Positions 48,315-59,184 of a stretch of DNA of 64,000 nucleotides are shown one piece after another. The notes below the pieces were generated by a model. The model had not been told where the DNA came from, ran no database searches, and was given only the letters and a program-made list of their open reading frames with translations. Where the stretch lies: contig QAOA01003028.1 of assembly GCA_003255065.1 (NCBI GenBank), forward strand, positions 1,738,440 through 1,802,439, in the 5' to 3' direction. The position numbers and the translations under genes are program-made. Positions within the stretch are counted from its first letter, which is position 1, and the number at the start of each line of letters is the position of its first letter. Source of the DNA: Cercis canadensis (taxonomy: Eukaryota; Streptophyta; Magnoliopsida; Fabales; Fabaceae).

Positions 48315-49860
48315 AGGGCTTTAATTTACCTAAGGCAGAATTATGGGGTTATATAACCCCATTCTAGGTGGCACAGTTACCACTGTTCTTTGTGTTATGT
48401 GCTAAATCTAATGGTGGATATTTAATTTTAGTTACTTGTTCAATTGGTCATTTCTCAACTTGTGTGGTAATATTAATTTGACCCACTAATATAATTAAAA
48501 TTATGTTAGCACCCCACTTAAAATAATAATTTATGTTAAAACTTTTTTTTTAATAATTAAATTACGTTAAAGTTTAGAGTACGCAAAGTATGATATTCCT
48601 CTCCATTATATATTTTTCACAAATAAATTTATGAAATTTTTTTAAAAGATTTATATTCAAATTTATACATAAAGATTCACAATTTAAAATAAAATTTTAA
48701 GCATGATAAAATTTAAAAATATACATTAATAAATAGATTAAGATGAGTGAAGAAGAATAGTGTGAAAAACAAGTCAAAAAATTGAAGAGAATAAATGAAT
48801 AAATCTCACTCTCTCCCTTACTCTTCATATTTGTAAGTAGGATTTGAATAAAATAAATTTTAAACATGATAAAATTTAAAAATATACATTAATAAATAGA
48901 TTAAGATGAGTGAAAAATAATAGTGTAAAAAATAAGAACAGTATAGAAGATCATAACATGATAAAATAAACTACCAAAAAAAAAAAGAAGTTATGTCTGA
49001 CTATTTAATTAATTTAAAATTTTATTACATTAAATTTAAAAGGTAGAAACCAAACTTTTTTTAGCTTGTATAATTTATTTCTTTGGGGTGTAATTCTTTA
49101 AAGTTATGATAGAACGACACTGTTTTTCTTACCTAATATCAAATATTTTGAAGCTGAAAAAAGAAAAAAACTTGTCTTACTGCAGTAGGGGATTACAATA
49201 GTATCCATGTCCCACAAACTTTACTCAAGATTTGATATCTTTTGAATAAAAAATAACGTTATTTCTCACAATTTTTTAAAAAACTCTAACTATAACTTTT
49301 AGTTGATTAATGAGATAGAAATATTACTTTTTAATTATTGCATCATTTACACGATAGAGAAACTTGATTCCTCGGTTAATTTGGTGTCTAATTTTTTTTT
49401 TCTCATAAAACTGAAGACTGCATATTTATCTATAAATAAAAGAATCTTGCAAGCATGCCAAGAGGCTAATTTAAAATAAACATTTTGAAAAATCTCTTGA
49501 TACATTGAAATGATTTTCGTTGTGTTTTTAAGTAAATGTGTTTCTTTTTACCCCAAAGGTGAATGACAATAATTCTTGTAGCATTCAACTTTGTTAATAA
49601 ATACGCTAAAGTAGCTTTCTTGGTTGATTTCAAAGATATGAATGAAGGGAAAGGGAGAAAAAATGAAAAGGTGAAAAATGACAAGAAAATAAGAATTTTA
49701 AAAAATTTGGGGTTGATTTATAATAAATAAATTTTTTGCCTATAACAGGTTAAATAAATATGTGAATCCCACTATCAGAATACTTATTATAATTAGATTG
49801 GTCCAACTAAAATGGGGTTGTTTAACCCCATTTTTGCATGGGGTGAATTAAAGCCCCCCC
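48315..49860. mobile_element. 1.5-kb TIR element with 10-bp target duplication
   Basis: TTGGCTAATT is present as a perfect 10-bp direct repeat on both sides (48305-48314 and 49861-49870). The left end reads AGGGCTTTAATTTACC and the right end in reverse GGGGGCTTTAATTCACC. Both are followed within 35 bp by a small hairpin of the ATGGGGTT..AACCCCAT type. The inside is very AT-rich and non-coding, with an 85-bp internal direct duplication. The duplication size and G-rich end suggest a non-autonomous Mutator-like element. Confidence 0.78.
48690..48935. repeat. Direct duplication of about 85 bp
   Basis: TAAGCATGATAAAATTTAAA at about 48697 recurs at about 48861, and the match extends through AATAAATAGATTAAGATGAG in both copies. 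The offset is about 163 bp. It lies inside the TIR element at 48315-49860. Confidence 0.8.
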
Positions 49861-49870
49861 TTGGCTAATT

Positions 49871-50165
49871 CGTCTGAACCCCAACTGCCAAAGCCGCACA
49901 CAGATTATTTAGACGAATAAATAAAGACAATACCTAACAGAGAAACTTCAAAAAGATAACACTGAGCTTTAAGAAAAGTATCCAATGATAAACTATTCAA
50001 AAAATCAACAGAGGTGGACTGTGGGAAAACATTAAAAAGTTACACGTCTTCAAATTAGACACGAAGTTTTCTGGCGGCTGTAAAAGAGGCCAGCTCACCA
50101 CCAATTGCCAGACTCTATTTTGGGAACTGAGACATAAATTTCCACCATTAATCACCCTCTTGAAC
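49871..50165. other. Spacer between two transposons
   Basis: About 300 bases without a recognisable gene. The last eight bases (50158-50165) are the target duplication of the next element. Confidence 0.5.
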
Positions 50166-50742
50166 GGGACCGGATCCATTGCTAAGTAATAAATCTCAAT
50201 CGTTCATCTCATTAAAAAAATTTCAACGGTTTAGACAATGCCACGTCATCATTTTCATTAAAAAAAATTCTCCCCGCTCTTCTCTTTCTCCTCCGAGAAT
50301 TCTTCTTGCTCGTTCACATTCATTCTTCATTTCAGATTTTTTCTTCATCATCTAGCATCATCATCCTCCGACGTTATCGCCACCATCAGAGGAAAAAACC
50401 CGGAAAAGAGCTTGCGCGAGAGAGGGGACGGAAGGAGACTGAGATGTGCCTCTGCCGGTGGCTCTGCTGCTGCTTGTAGCAAGGTGAACGAGCAAGACGA
50501 ATATGCGGGGAAGACACACTAATGCTTCGCAAGCCAACAATGGGTAGAATTTTTTTTCTTTTTTGTTAGTTCTGCAATGCTAGATTTTGGTTTCTGTGGG
50601 TACAAAATCAATGGCGCTTTTGCTGATTTTCTCTCAGATTTTCATTTTTTCTTTTCTTTTTGATTTTGAGTTTTGTTGGTACGGAACCAATGGCAATTAC
50701 TGAATTTTGCTTTCCTTTCATGTATGCCCACAACCTGTTTGA
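50166..50742. repeat. Left terminal inverted repeat arm
   Basis: Pairs with 53890-54490 over its whole length with small indels. The similarity stops after GCCCACAACCTGTTTGA, which in the other arm is already part of the captured GDAP2-like exon. This arm therefore includes the edge of captured DNA. Confidence 0.85.
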
Positions 50743-50856
50743 TGAAAATACCCAATGAATTGTCAGTTTTAGAAAAAAATTTGGCATAGTTACAAAAACT
50801 CAATTTTTTTTGCAGATTTGTACTAGGCCAAATTGATCAACTAGTTTACTGAGGAA

Positions 50857-51348
50857 TTAATATTTCAGGGCATTCTCTGTAAGAATGTTGTGCAAATTGG
50901 TAAATGCTATTTCAGACTCCCGTAAAGTGAGCTCTTCCTTCTCTAACACACAATCTTCTGCTAAATAAAATGAATCATTTTCTGATCCAAACTCGTTGAC
51001 TGCAATGAAATTTTCATTTTCTGGCAAAGCTTCCCCTGCATTATGTTCACCTTCCTGGCTTGAGCCAGGCTCTTCCATCTCATTGTGAGGATGCATCATC
51101 ATCTCTCTGCCACTATCTTCAACATTGTTCATTTGGTGGCCATGTACCTTCGGTTCACAACTCAAAATGATACCTGAAGTATGATGCAGAGAACAAAAAT
51201 CTTATGTAAGTTATGTGAATAGGAAAATAAAAATGATAAAGAAAATTGTAAATCTGAACTGGTTTGAAGAATTGCAAATATATAATGACCTTGATCGTTG
51301 TTCTTCGACCCACTGCAGCCGATCTTTGTGTTCCTGCGCCTGAGATAT
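50857..51348 (-). pseudogene. Coding-like fragment inside the long-TIR element, family unknown
   Basis: An open frame of about 108 codons (51180-50857) reads through an acidic region (NEMEEPGSSQEGEHN, ENFIAVNEFGSEND, LAEDCVLEKEELTLRE) and stops at 50857. A plausible splice acceptor at about 51181 can join it in frame to a short upstream exon (about 51348-51295, RRRNTKIGCSGSKNND). I do not recognise the family. Its location inside the transposon suggests a captured host gene fragment rather than a working gene. Confidence 0.45.
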
Positions 51349-51441
51349 TGTGCAAGTGAGACAGCTGATGTAAAATGTGAAAGTTTAATGAACTATGGTG
51401 GTTGTTGACATGATATTATTACATAAGACATAACAAGATTT

Positions 51442-51732
51442 TGTCAAGAACCGATTCAACCTAAAAGGTTAAGCTGATAGGTGAAGGCCCATGAATAGAT
51501 TTATATCTAACACGCCCCCGCACGCGAAACCCCTTTGGGCTTGAAGCGTGGACAAAGCACAAACCCATTTATACCATGTGCTGAAATTTCAATTTAATTG
51601 AGGAAGTGGAGGCAGAAGGATTCGATCTCCTGACCGTTTGGTCAAAGAGGCTCTGATACCATGTCAAGAACCAATTCAACCTAAAAGCTTAAGCTTATAG
51701 GTGAAGACTTATGAATAGATTTATATCTAATA
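51442..51732 (-). mobile_element. TRIM (terminal-repeat retrotransposon in miniature)
   Basis: Two 71-bp LTRs (51442-51512 and 51662-51732) lie in the same orientation and are flanked by a perfect 5-bp duplication GATTT (51437-51441 and 51733-51737). Read on the minus strand, the right LTR is followed by the initiator-Met tRNA primer site TGGTATCAGAGC, and a G-rich polypurine tract lies before the other LTR. The 149-bp inside is non-coding. The LTRs differ at about one base in ten, so the insertion is old. It is nested in the long-TIR element, which must be older still. Confidence 0.87.
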
Positions 51733-52759
51733 GATTTAAACTAGAACTTAAATGTCAGAGATTTCTATAGGAGCTGGAAAACAATCAACAATGAGGTGGA
51801 TGATTTCTTTCTAATTTTGTCTTAGGGTGCTTTAAAGTTCATACTGCATTTGAAAAATTATTGTAAAAGACCTACTTCCCATAATTGCTGGTAAAAATTG
51901 CATTAGACATTTGTCAAGAAACAGTTTAGTGTTTCAGTAAAAATAAAATTTTATTTTATTGGCATCATTTGGAAGAAGATTGCAATTATGTTTTCTTGCA
52001 AATAATACCTAATATGCTTACGAAAACATTTATTCCGATAGAAATCATCGTTAACATTTGAAGATAAGAAAATTTCTTTAACAAGAGATTTATAACGGAA
52101 CTTGTATTCAACAAAATATCAAACAATCGAGTTAATTGATTTGTCTAGAAACTACAAAAGAAAAATAAAACCAAGATAAGCAGAATTCATAAACAACTGT
52201 AGCCACAATGTGAAATTAGCTAGAGAGTAAAAGAGTAAGAAGCAGAACTTCAACTTGCATAACCAAAGCAGATAATTGCTTATATTCCAATAACGCTTCT
52301 GATAGGATGCGAAATTTTAGAACAATTTCTTAGCACAGTACTTAAGAGTACAAAGACAATGATAACGCCAAAACAAATAAAAGAATGCAATATTTTCAAA
52401 TCTGAAAATGCTGTATGCTTTGGACTTATTTACCATATGCCACAATTTGTAAATAAATAAAGAGAAATGAATTACAGTAGGGGAACATAAGTAGCAGGGT
52501 AGATAACATGACCAAGGTAGTGCATTCATGAATGTATAATCAAATGAAAACGTAGAGCATTTTCGATTTTCATAGATTAACAAACTCAAAAGTTTCTCTT
52601 TAACATTTAGTATGGTTTAGAAATTACACAAGAGGAGGATATGAAATACATCAGAACCATTCTGTACAAAGTTTGAGTGCATCAGAAAGATTAAGCAGAC
52701 TATGATATTAAGAAACCAAACTAAGACGCATACTCCCTTGTTGTCCATCTCTCCTGCTA

Positions 52760-53905
52760 TCTCCCAAATGAATACGCTATTGAAGGCATCTCAGTTAAAT
52801 GAAAAGGGTCTGGTTCAATGCCGTAATCTGTGAGTGGTCTATGCTCCAAAATATCATCATGACTTTTCACAAATTGAGGTATCTCAACCTCTCATTTCTT
52901 TATATCTTCCCAAAGGTACTGAAGGCGGCTTACATACTTGATTTTCCAATGTAATCTAAAAGAGAGAGATAGGGAAACAGAATTATGGAAAAGAAAATGA
53001 AAAAAACAGGAAACATTTAATATAGAGTTAAAAGATACCATAAATCACTAGCATAATAAGAGAGCAATTCATTAATGAAAATTGTAGCAGCTGCAATATG
53101 ATTCAACATGTATATAACTTTCTAAATAGTAACACCATTTCGTCAGATAGCTTATCGTAGGTTGTCAAAAATGGTCCTACATCAATTTTTTGCTTTTTAA
53201 TCTTCATTTTCTATCGAGTAATCAACGGGCAACTTACCCTCCAGTCAAGAAAAATCGGCCAAGAGTAGCAATGACTAGCCTTGATCCCAGGGCAAACCTT
53301 GAACCTTTCTTCTAAACGTAATATAAATGACAACATCAAATCCACATTCAAGTTCTGTACCTGGAAATTTTGAAGTGTCAAGAACTAAGGATAATTCAAA
53401 CCAATCTTTCACTAGCAACTTTTTCCAACTATTACTTTTCCTCGTTTCCAGACCTTGGATAAATTAGGAATCAATCAATCAATTAATTCATCACATTCAA
53501 CTCCTACAAAGAAAGGCTCCAAATAGACTGAGCAAAATTAATTCATTCAGAAAGTTCAAGACTTCAAGTCATCATCAGGAAAGCCTAAACTTAAAGCAAA
53601 AGGTCTAAGAATCTAATCAATGCTCCAGTTCCAAAATAGGTTACCAGAGAAACAGAAGAATAGAACAGAGTTTATCGACGGGAAAGTAGAAGAAACATAT
53701 CCAGCGTATCCACCATCCAGACCAAGGTAACCAAGAAATAAATAAAAATTAAAAATAAAATAAAATAAAATTTGAAATTGTAACCGGCAATTTAGGGAAT
53801 GGAAGAAAGTGAACGAAGCCCAGGATGGATGAAATAAACAGTCTGGAGCCTGTCCTTGAATTCAGGAGGAAGTTCTTCATAAATCCACCTCAAACAGGTT
53901 GTGGG
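52760..53905 (-). pseudogene. Captured fragment of a macro/CRAL-TRIO (GDAP2-like) host gene
   Basis: Three exon-like blocks in order on the minus strand. 53905-53810 reads CLRWIYEELPPEFKDRLQTV then YFIHPGLRS. 53284-53238 reads RLVIATLGRFFLTGG and ends at a good donor (GG|GTAAGT). 52955-52760 carries KYVSRLQYLWEDIKK, EVEIPQFVKSHDDILEHRPL and TDYGIEPDPFHLTEMPS. Together they follow the C-terminal CRAL-TRIO-like domain of plant GDAP2-like proteins, which have an N-terminal macro (ADP-ribose-binding) domain, absent here. The third block has a frame break at its start, an internal stop and a stop at its end. Introns are retained, so capture was at the DNA level. Confidence 0.72.
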
Positions 53906-54490
53906 CATACATGAAAGGAAAGCAAAATTCAGCAATTGCCATTTGTTCCGTACCAACAGAACTCAAAATCAAAAAGAAAAGAAAAAATGAAAATCTGAGA
54001 GAAAATCAGCAAAGCGCCATTGATTTTGTACCCACAGAAACCAAAATCAAGCATTGCAGAACTAACAAAAAAGAAAAAAATTCTACCCATTGTTGGCTTG
54101 CAAAGCATTAGTGTGTCTTCCCCGGATATTCGTCTTGCTCGTTCACCTTGCTACCAGCTGCAGCAGAGCCACCGGCAGAGGCGCATCTCAGTCTCCCTCC
54201 GTCCCCTCTCTAGCACAAGCTCTTTTCTGGGTTTTTCCCTCTGATGGTGGCGATAACGTCGGAGGATGATGATGCTAGATGATGAAGAAAAAATCTGAAA
54301 TGAAGAATGAAAATGAACCAGCAAGAAGAATTCTTGGGGAAGAAAGAGAAGAGCGGGGAGATTTTTTTTTTATGAAAATGATGACGTGGCATTATCTAAA
54401 CCGTTGAAAGTTTTTTAATGCGATGAACGATTGAGATTTAAGCAAAATGAGAGGGTCATGTTGCTAAGCAACATGACTGAATCCGGTCCC
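53890..54490. repeat. Right terminal inverted repeat arm
   Basis: Inverted partner of 50166-50742. Near its outer end it carries a 23-bp perfect palindrome at 54455-54477, which the left arm has only in reduced form. Confidence 0.85.
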
Positions 54491-54581
54491 GCTTGAACCT
54501 AAATTCTCAGAACCCAAACAGAGAAAACAACAGCAAGTTCAAACCTTTGGTGTTAAGAGTTGAAAGCTTTGGGTAGAGATC

Positions 54582-56186
54582 ATGGAGACAGTGATGGAGG
54601 AAGTAGAAGAGTACAGCTATAAAGAAGTGAGGCTTCCGTCTTTGATCCCAGTGGTGCCAGAGCCAGAGCTTGAGAGGGAAACGGGGGAAAGAAGGAGAGG
54701 GCGAGACATAGTGGTAGCCATAGATCATGGGCCTAATAGCAAGCACGCCTTTGATTGGGCTCTCATCCACCTCTGCAGGCTCGCTGATACCATTCATCTC
54801 ATTCACGCTGTGTCCGGTTTGTTTACATATTCTAAATCCTATTTTTTTTCTTTTTTTATTGAACAATTTATTTATAGCATATATATGCCTTACTAAAATT
54901 TTCATTTTTGATCATTAAAAATCTTACTAATTTTTTCTTTTTGTTTCAATGAATTTATTAACGTAGATGTGAAGAACCAAGTGGTTTACGACTTAACCCA
55001 AGGGCTCATGGAGAAATTAGCAGTTGAGGCTTTTGAAGTCGCAATGGTTAGTATTTTTAGTATTTTCTTATCCTTTTATATTGATTTTAAAATATTCACT
55101 GTGATAAATAAATCTAGGATGGATAACCATTTAACTCTGACATTACTCACATAATTATACTTTAAAATAATTCACCTCAAAAGGAAAAATTGTTAGAGAA
55201 TAAATTATGTCATTCTTACTATCTAATTCTTAGCAAGTTCTAGCTTTATCCATTTGACAGTATCTTAGCCAATTTTTTGAGGGGAAGGATCTTTTTCCTC
55301 TGAAAACGTATAGCTGCTGATATTACTTGATAACTCCCAAACATGTGTATGCTATAATGAACCTTTGAATTGTGCTAACAAAAACAGTGTTAGCCCATCT
55401 TGTTTCTACTAAATCCCACATCTTCCCAAATCCAAATTTTAAAGGTGGGTACACCTTGTTTTCAAAACCTGAGGTGGCCTCCAATGTAGATTACAAAAAT
55501 TTCATTTGCTTGAGATGTTTCATTTTTGATTCATACACATATATTAACTGACCCCTGCCAACTTTTCCCTTGTTAGTTGAATAGCAGGAAAACAGATTCA
55601 TGTATGCTCAATTTATACATTATAGTCAAGTTCTATTAATGAGCATCTGTAATGATGACTCAATTTCTGTCCAAATTTGCTAGTTTTTGATTATGGGCAA
55701 TTGTCCTTCGAATGTATCATGGAAACTCTCATATCAATGGCTAATTCTATATTATATTATGGAAGCAGGTGAAGACAGTGGCTCGGATTGTGGAAGGGGA
55801 TCCTGGAAAAGTGATTTGCAAGGAAGCTGAGAGGATCAAACCAGCAGCAGTGATTATGGGTACTAGAGGCAGAAGCTTAATTCAAAGGTTTCCCTCTCTC
55901 CAATCCCTATTTATATATCATCAATACAATCCTAGACCTATCCATGTCTCTCTTGAACAAGTGTCCTTATTGTTGCAATTTCTTCAGTGTACTGCACGGA
56001 AGTGTTGGCGAGTACTGCTTTCACCACTGTAAAGCAGCACCTGTTGTGATCGTTCCTGGGAAAGGTGTGCCTTCACCTTTGACTTTGACGTTGTCTTAAC
56101 TTTTTTATCTTCCAGCTGATTTTAGAATTTTGAAGAAAATTCCCTTTCTTTCTTTGCCAGATGCTGGAGATGTGTCAATCATCTAA
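54582..56186 (+). CDS. Universal stress protein (USP-A) family protein
   Basis: Five exons (54582-54816, 54967-55046, 55769-55887, 55988-56064, 56161-56186) encode 178 aa. After an acidic N-terminal extension the USP fold begins at RDIVVAIDHGPNSKHAFDWAL (about residues 41-61). The ATP-binding signature G-x2-G-x9-G-S is visible as GTRGRS, then HGS, in MGTRGRSLIQSVLHGSVGEY, near the C-terminus, followed by KAAPVVIVPGK. Proteins of this type bind ATP and are tied to drought, hypoxia and other stress responses in plants. This one's exact role is unknown. It is single-domain, with no kinase. All junctions are in phase. The 4.3-kb transposon ends 91 bp before its ATG, so its promoter lies partly or wholly in transposon DNA. 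Confidence 0.9.
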
Positions 56187-59184
56187 TGGTAATATAGGTC
56201 CTTAGAAGGCTATTATTCAATTCTGAAGGTTGTGTTTTGTATATTGCGTTTGATTGATTCTGTATTTGACATCATTTATTTGGTGAGAAGACAAATTATG
56301 ATTCTTTTGAACAAAAATGGTCATATCCATAGACTGTTTGATCAAATTTCTTTAAAGTTTCAAGACAACCATATGACTTATGAGGGTTCCACTACTGTTT
56401 GCAAGTGGGATCTGCTTATAAGTTATGATCCATGGCATCAGGTGCATTGGAGCCCATTTTAGTAAGGGTTGAACTGTGGTTTAGCAGAATCTTGGGCCAT
56501 GCTTCTGATTGTATAAAGCCCAAGACCTTGTTGAATGGGCCCTCATCAAAGCCCATTAGCCAGCAACATTGCATTTGTTCATTTTCCAACCATTGTTGAT
56601 GCTAAGACCAAAAAAGCATATATAGTTGATACTATTGATCCAAACTCATCTTACATCTTCTATAAACTTTTCCTTTTCTGGGCCCAACAGGTAAAGGGTA
56701 GGGTCCTGCATTTAATATTTAGGATTCTCAGAAGGCGAATGAGAAAACAAACTTGGAAACTAAGTTGATCATAACCTTTGTGTTTTCATGTTGCAAGGGA
56801 ATCTTATAGATTTTATTTTTTTAATACCATGAAACTTCACAACTGCGCTGCATGTGAGTGAAAGGTAAGAGAGTGAGACTAGAGAAGGGAAAGTTTTCAC
56901 ATAAAGGTCAAGTGGGGCCAAGACATGGAAAATTCAACATAATCTCTCACCATCCATAGGAACAAAGAGAATCAACAAGATCTTGGCTATGGATGAGACA
57001 GGTCCACCCATCTCACCATTATATATGGCTTGAAAGGGAAGGAAAGCATAGGCTCTTGTAACTCCAAGATAGAAGAAGATGACCCATGCTTCTCTTTGGC
57101 AACCCCTCTTCAGTGGTCCCCTTTTAACCATAAGCTGCAACCAACACTGAGAAGCTCCTATCATGCTTACTGTTTATTAAGACATGAATCTACGCCCAAT
57201 CACTTATTTCTATATTAATAATTTGGAAGCTATCTACCAGCTTTTCAATCTCAGCAAGTATTAACTGTGTCAATCAAATTATAACAAGCTCCTTCTTTAG
57301 AAATTTCTTTATCTTAATCTTCAAATGAGGTTAAAATATTCCTTGGTATGAAAGTATCTATCTATAGTTCTATACAAAACCGCGAAGGGAGGGTTTAAAA
57401 TCCTAGTTTTCAGGTTCTGAATACTTTATTTTAAAAAAAATAAATCAAGTTCTGCTTTGAAAAAGCAGGGAAAAAAAAACAGAGGAAACGAAACATCATT
57501 GAACTAGCAGAAACATGAAAACTTTTGATATTGAGATTTTGTTGTTGAAGAACTGAAATGAACAACATGGGCATTTTCTCTTTTCATGAAATAGTCCTTT
57601 GTCCATATTATCCTGAACATTTGAATATTACGTTGAACGTCAATTTGTTGCACCATAATTCTTTGGGTTACTTTAGGGACAGAAAAACCGTTGTAATAAA
57701 TTGAAGACCTGGAAATGTCTACCAATACCCCTACTCCTTCCCCGTAACAAGGTTATGTATTCATTCTTCTATGGCCTATTTATCACTGTCTCAATCAACA
57801 GACTATTATTCTGTCCCCAAACAAGGCTTTAAGATGGTCCACTATCACTCTCTCAAGCATGCTCACTGTTGATGTTGTCCTTCTGCTTCATCCACTTTAC
57901 AAGTGCAACCACACAAGCTTACTCCTCTGCTGTTATTTTATCACTTAATTACAACTTTATTTCCTTTCTTTTTTCCATTTTTGACACTCAAAGTTAATTT
58001 AACCCACAGAGAGTGATATATATTAGTTTGACTACTATTTTTTATTTGTCTGAGTTCATTTCATTTTCAAGGCTATGTCATGTGTTTCCCTTTTCACTAT
58101 TGAGTATCCATTTGATGTTATTCTCATCTCTGTACCAAGAAACAGAGAACAGAGAAAAGAAAACAACAGAGGAAGTTTGCTTTTCTTCCAATTCCATTAA
58201 CCCCCTTATATACTAGTACCCTGGTCCCGTTTCCTCCTTCTGATCGTTATCAATTTTTCCCTTTCTTTTTAACATTTGCTATATTGGAATTTGGATGTGC
58301 AAGAGAAGGTGATTGAAGTTAACAGTATTAATTTATTTTTATTAATATTATGGAGCGAGTATACAAATAATATACTATATGCTATGTACTCAAAAAGAAA
58401 AAGAATCTTGATAGGTGGCATTTGGAGTGAGCTCATCCAACAAATGGTAATATAGGAGCTGATTCACATCTCCATCTTTAGAATGCTAGCTTCAATGGGA
58501 CCTGCACACATATCAAACAACGCGTTTAGAATTCGGAAGTAACATAGCATAACTAGTTTCAAAGCAGTAAACTTTGAATTCAGAAGTAACATGGAATAAC
58601 TACTTTGAAAGTGGTAAACTTGGATTGTGGAATGGGAAGCACTGCCTTTCTAATCCAAAGACTAATGTTACTTGCGTAATAATTACAAGTCCACTACGTG
58701 CATTGACTCAGTGCTCAACACCTTTACCTCCTCTTTCTAGGAGAGGAAGTAATAGGAAAAGGGGAAATGAAGAATAGAAAAGAAAAGGATAAAGTTACCA
58801 AAAACTCCCTCAAGATTTGATGAAGTTAGACAGATATTTTTTTTAAGAAAAAAAAAAGAAGTTACACTGAAAGAGATTTGTGTAATTTTCAAACAAGAGA
58901 GATTTTGAAATTTTATGAAACTTCAACTTTGAGGTATAAATAATTTACCCAAAAGAAAAATCATTTTCAGGTCATTGTAGGTGTAAGACTGAAAGGTCCT
59001 TTAGAGAAAAAAAATTTCCACTTCAATGGAAAGGACTCAGCATTCTATGCACTATCATCTACATCTGTGGGGCTCTCATGTCATGTCTTTATCACAAAAT
59101 AAAATCCACTGTGCTTTTTTTATACTTTCAACTTTCAGTATATCATGCTGAGATAAAAAAGTGATTTGACAAGATATAGAATTT
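56187..59184. other. Intergenic region between USP and bHLH genes
   Basis: About 3 kb without a recognised gene. The first few hundred bases are probably USP 3' flank. I checked by eye for conserved plant microRNA sequences, tRNA boxes and known domains and found none. The short frames near 56535-56768 and 57030-57218 have no family resemblance. From 58900 on it is the 3' flank of the bHLH gene. Confidence 0.5.

Larger units (their letters stand above)
50166..54490. mobile_element. 4.3-kb gene-capturing element with ~600-bp terminal inverted repeats
   Basis: The left arm (50166-50742) and right arm (53890-54490) are long inverted copies of one another, beginning GGGACCGGAT at each terminus. 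The 8-bp flanks TCTTGAAC and GCTTGAAC differ at one base and look like a target duplication. Between the arms lies no transposase that I recognise. Instead there are pieces of at least one host gene (macro/CRAL-TRIO, GDAP2-like), another spliced-looking coding fragment, and a nested TRIM. Long TIRs plus gene fragments are the hallmark of Pack-MULEs, but an 8-bp duplication is unusual for them (9 bp is normal), so the superfamily is left open. Confidence 0.8.

Noticed and set aside
56900-57220. Possible small RNA or microRNA precursor
   Set aside because: No conserved plant microRNA sequence or long clean hairpin could be found by eye.
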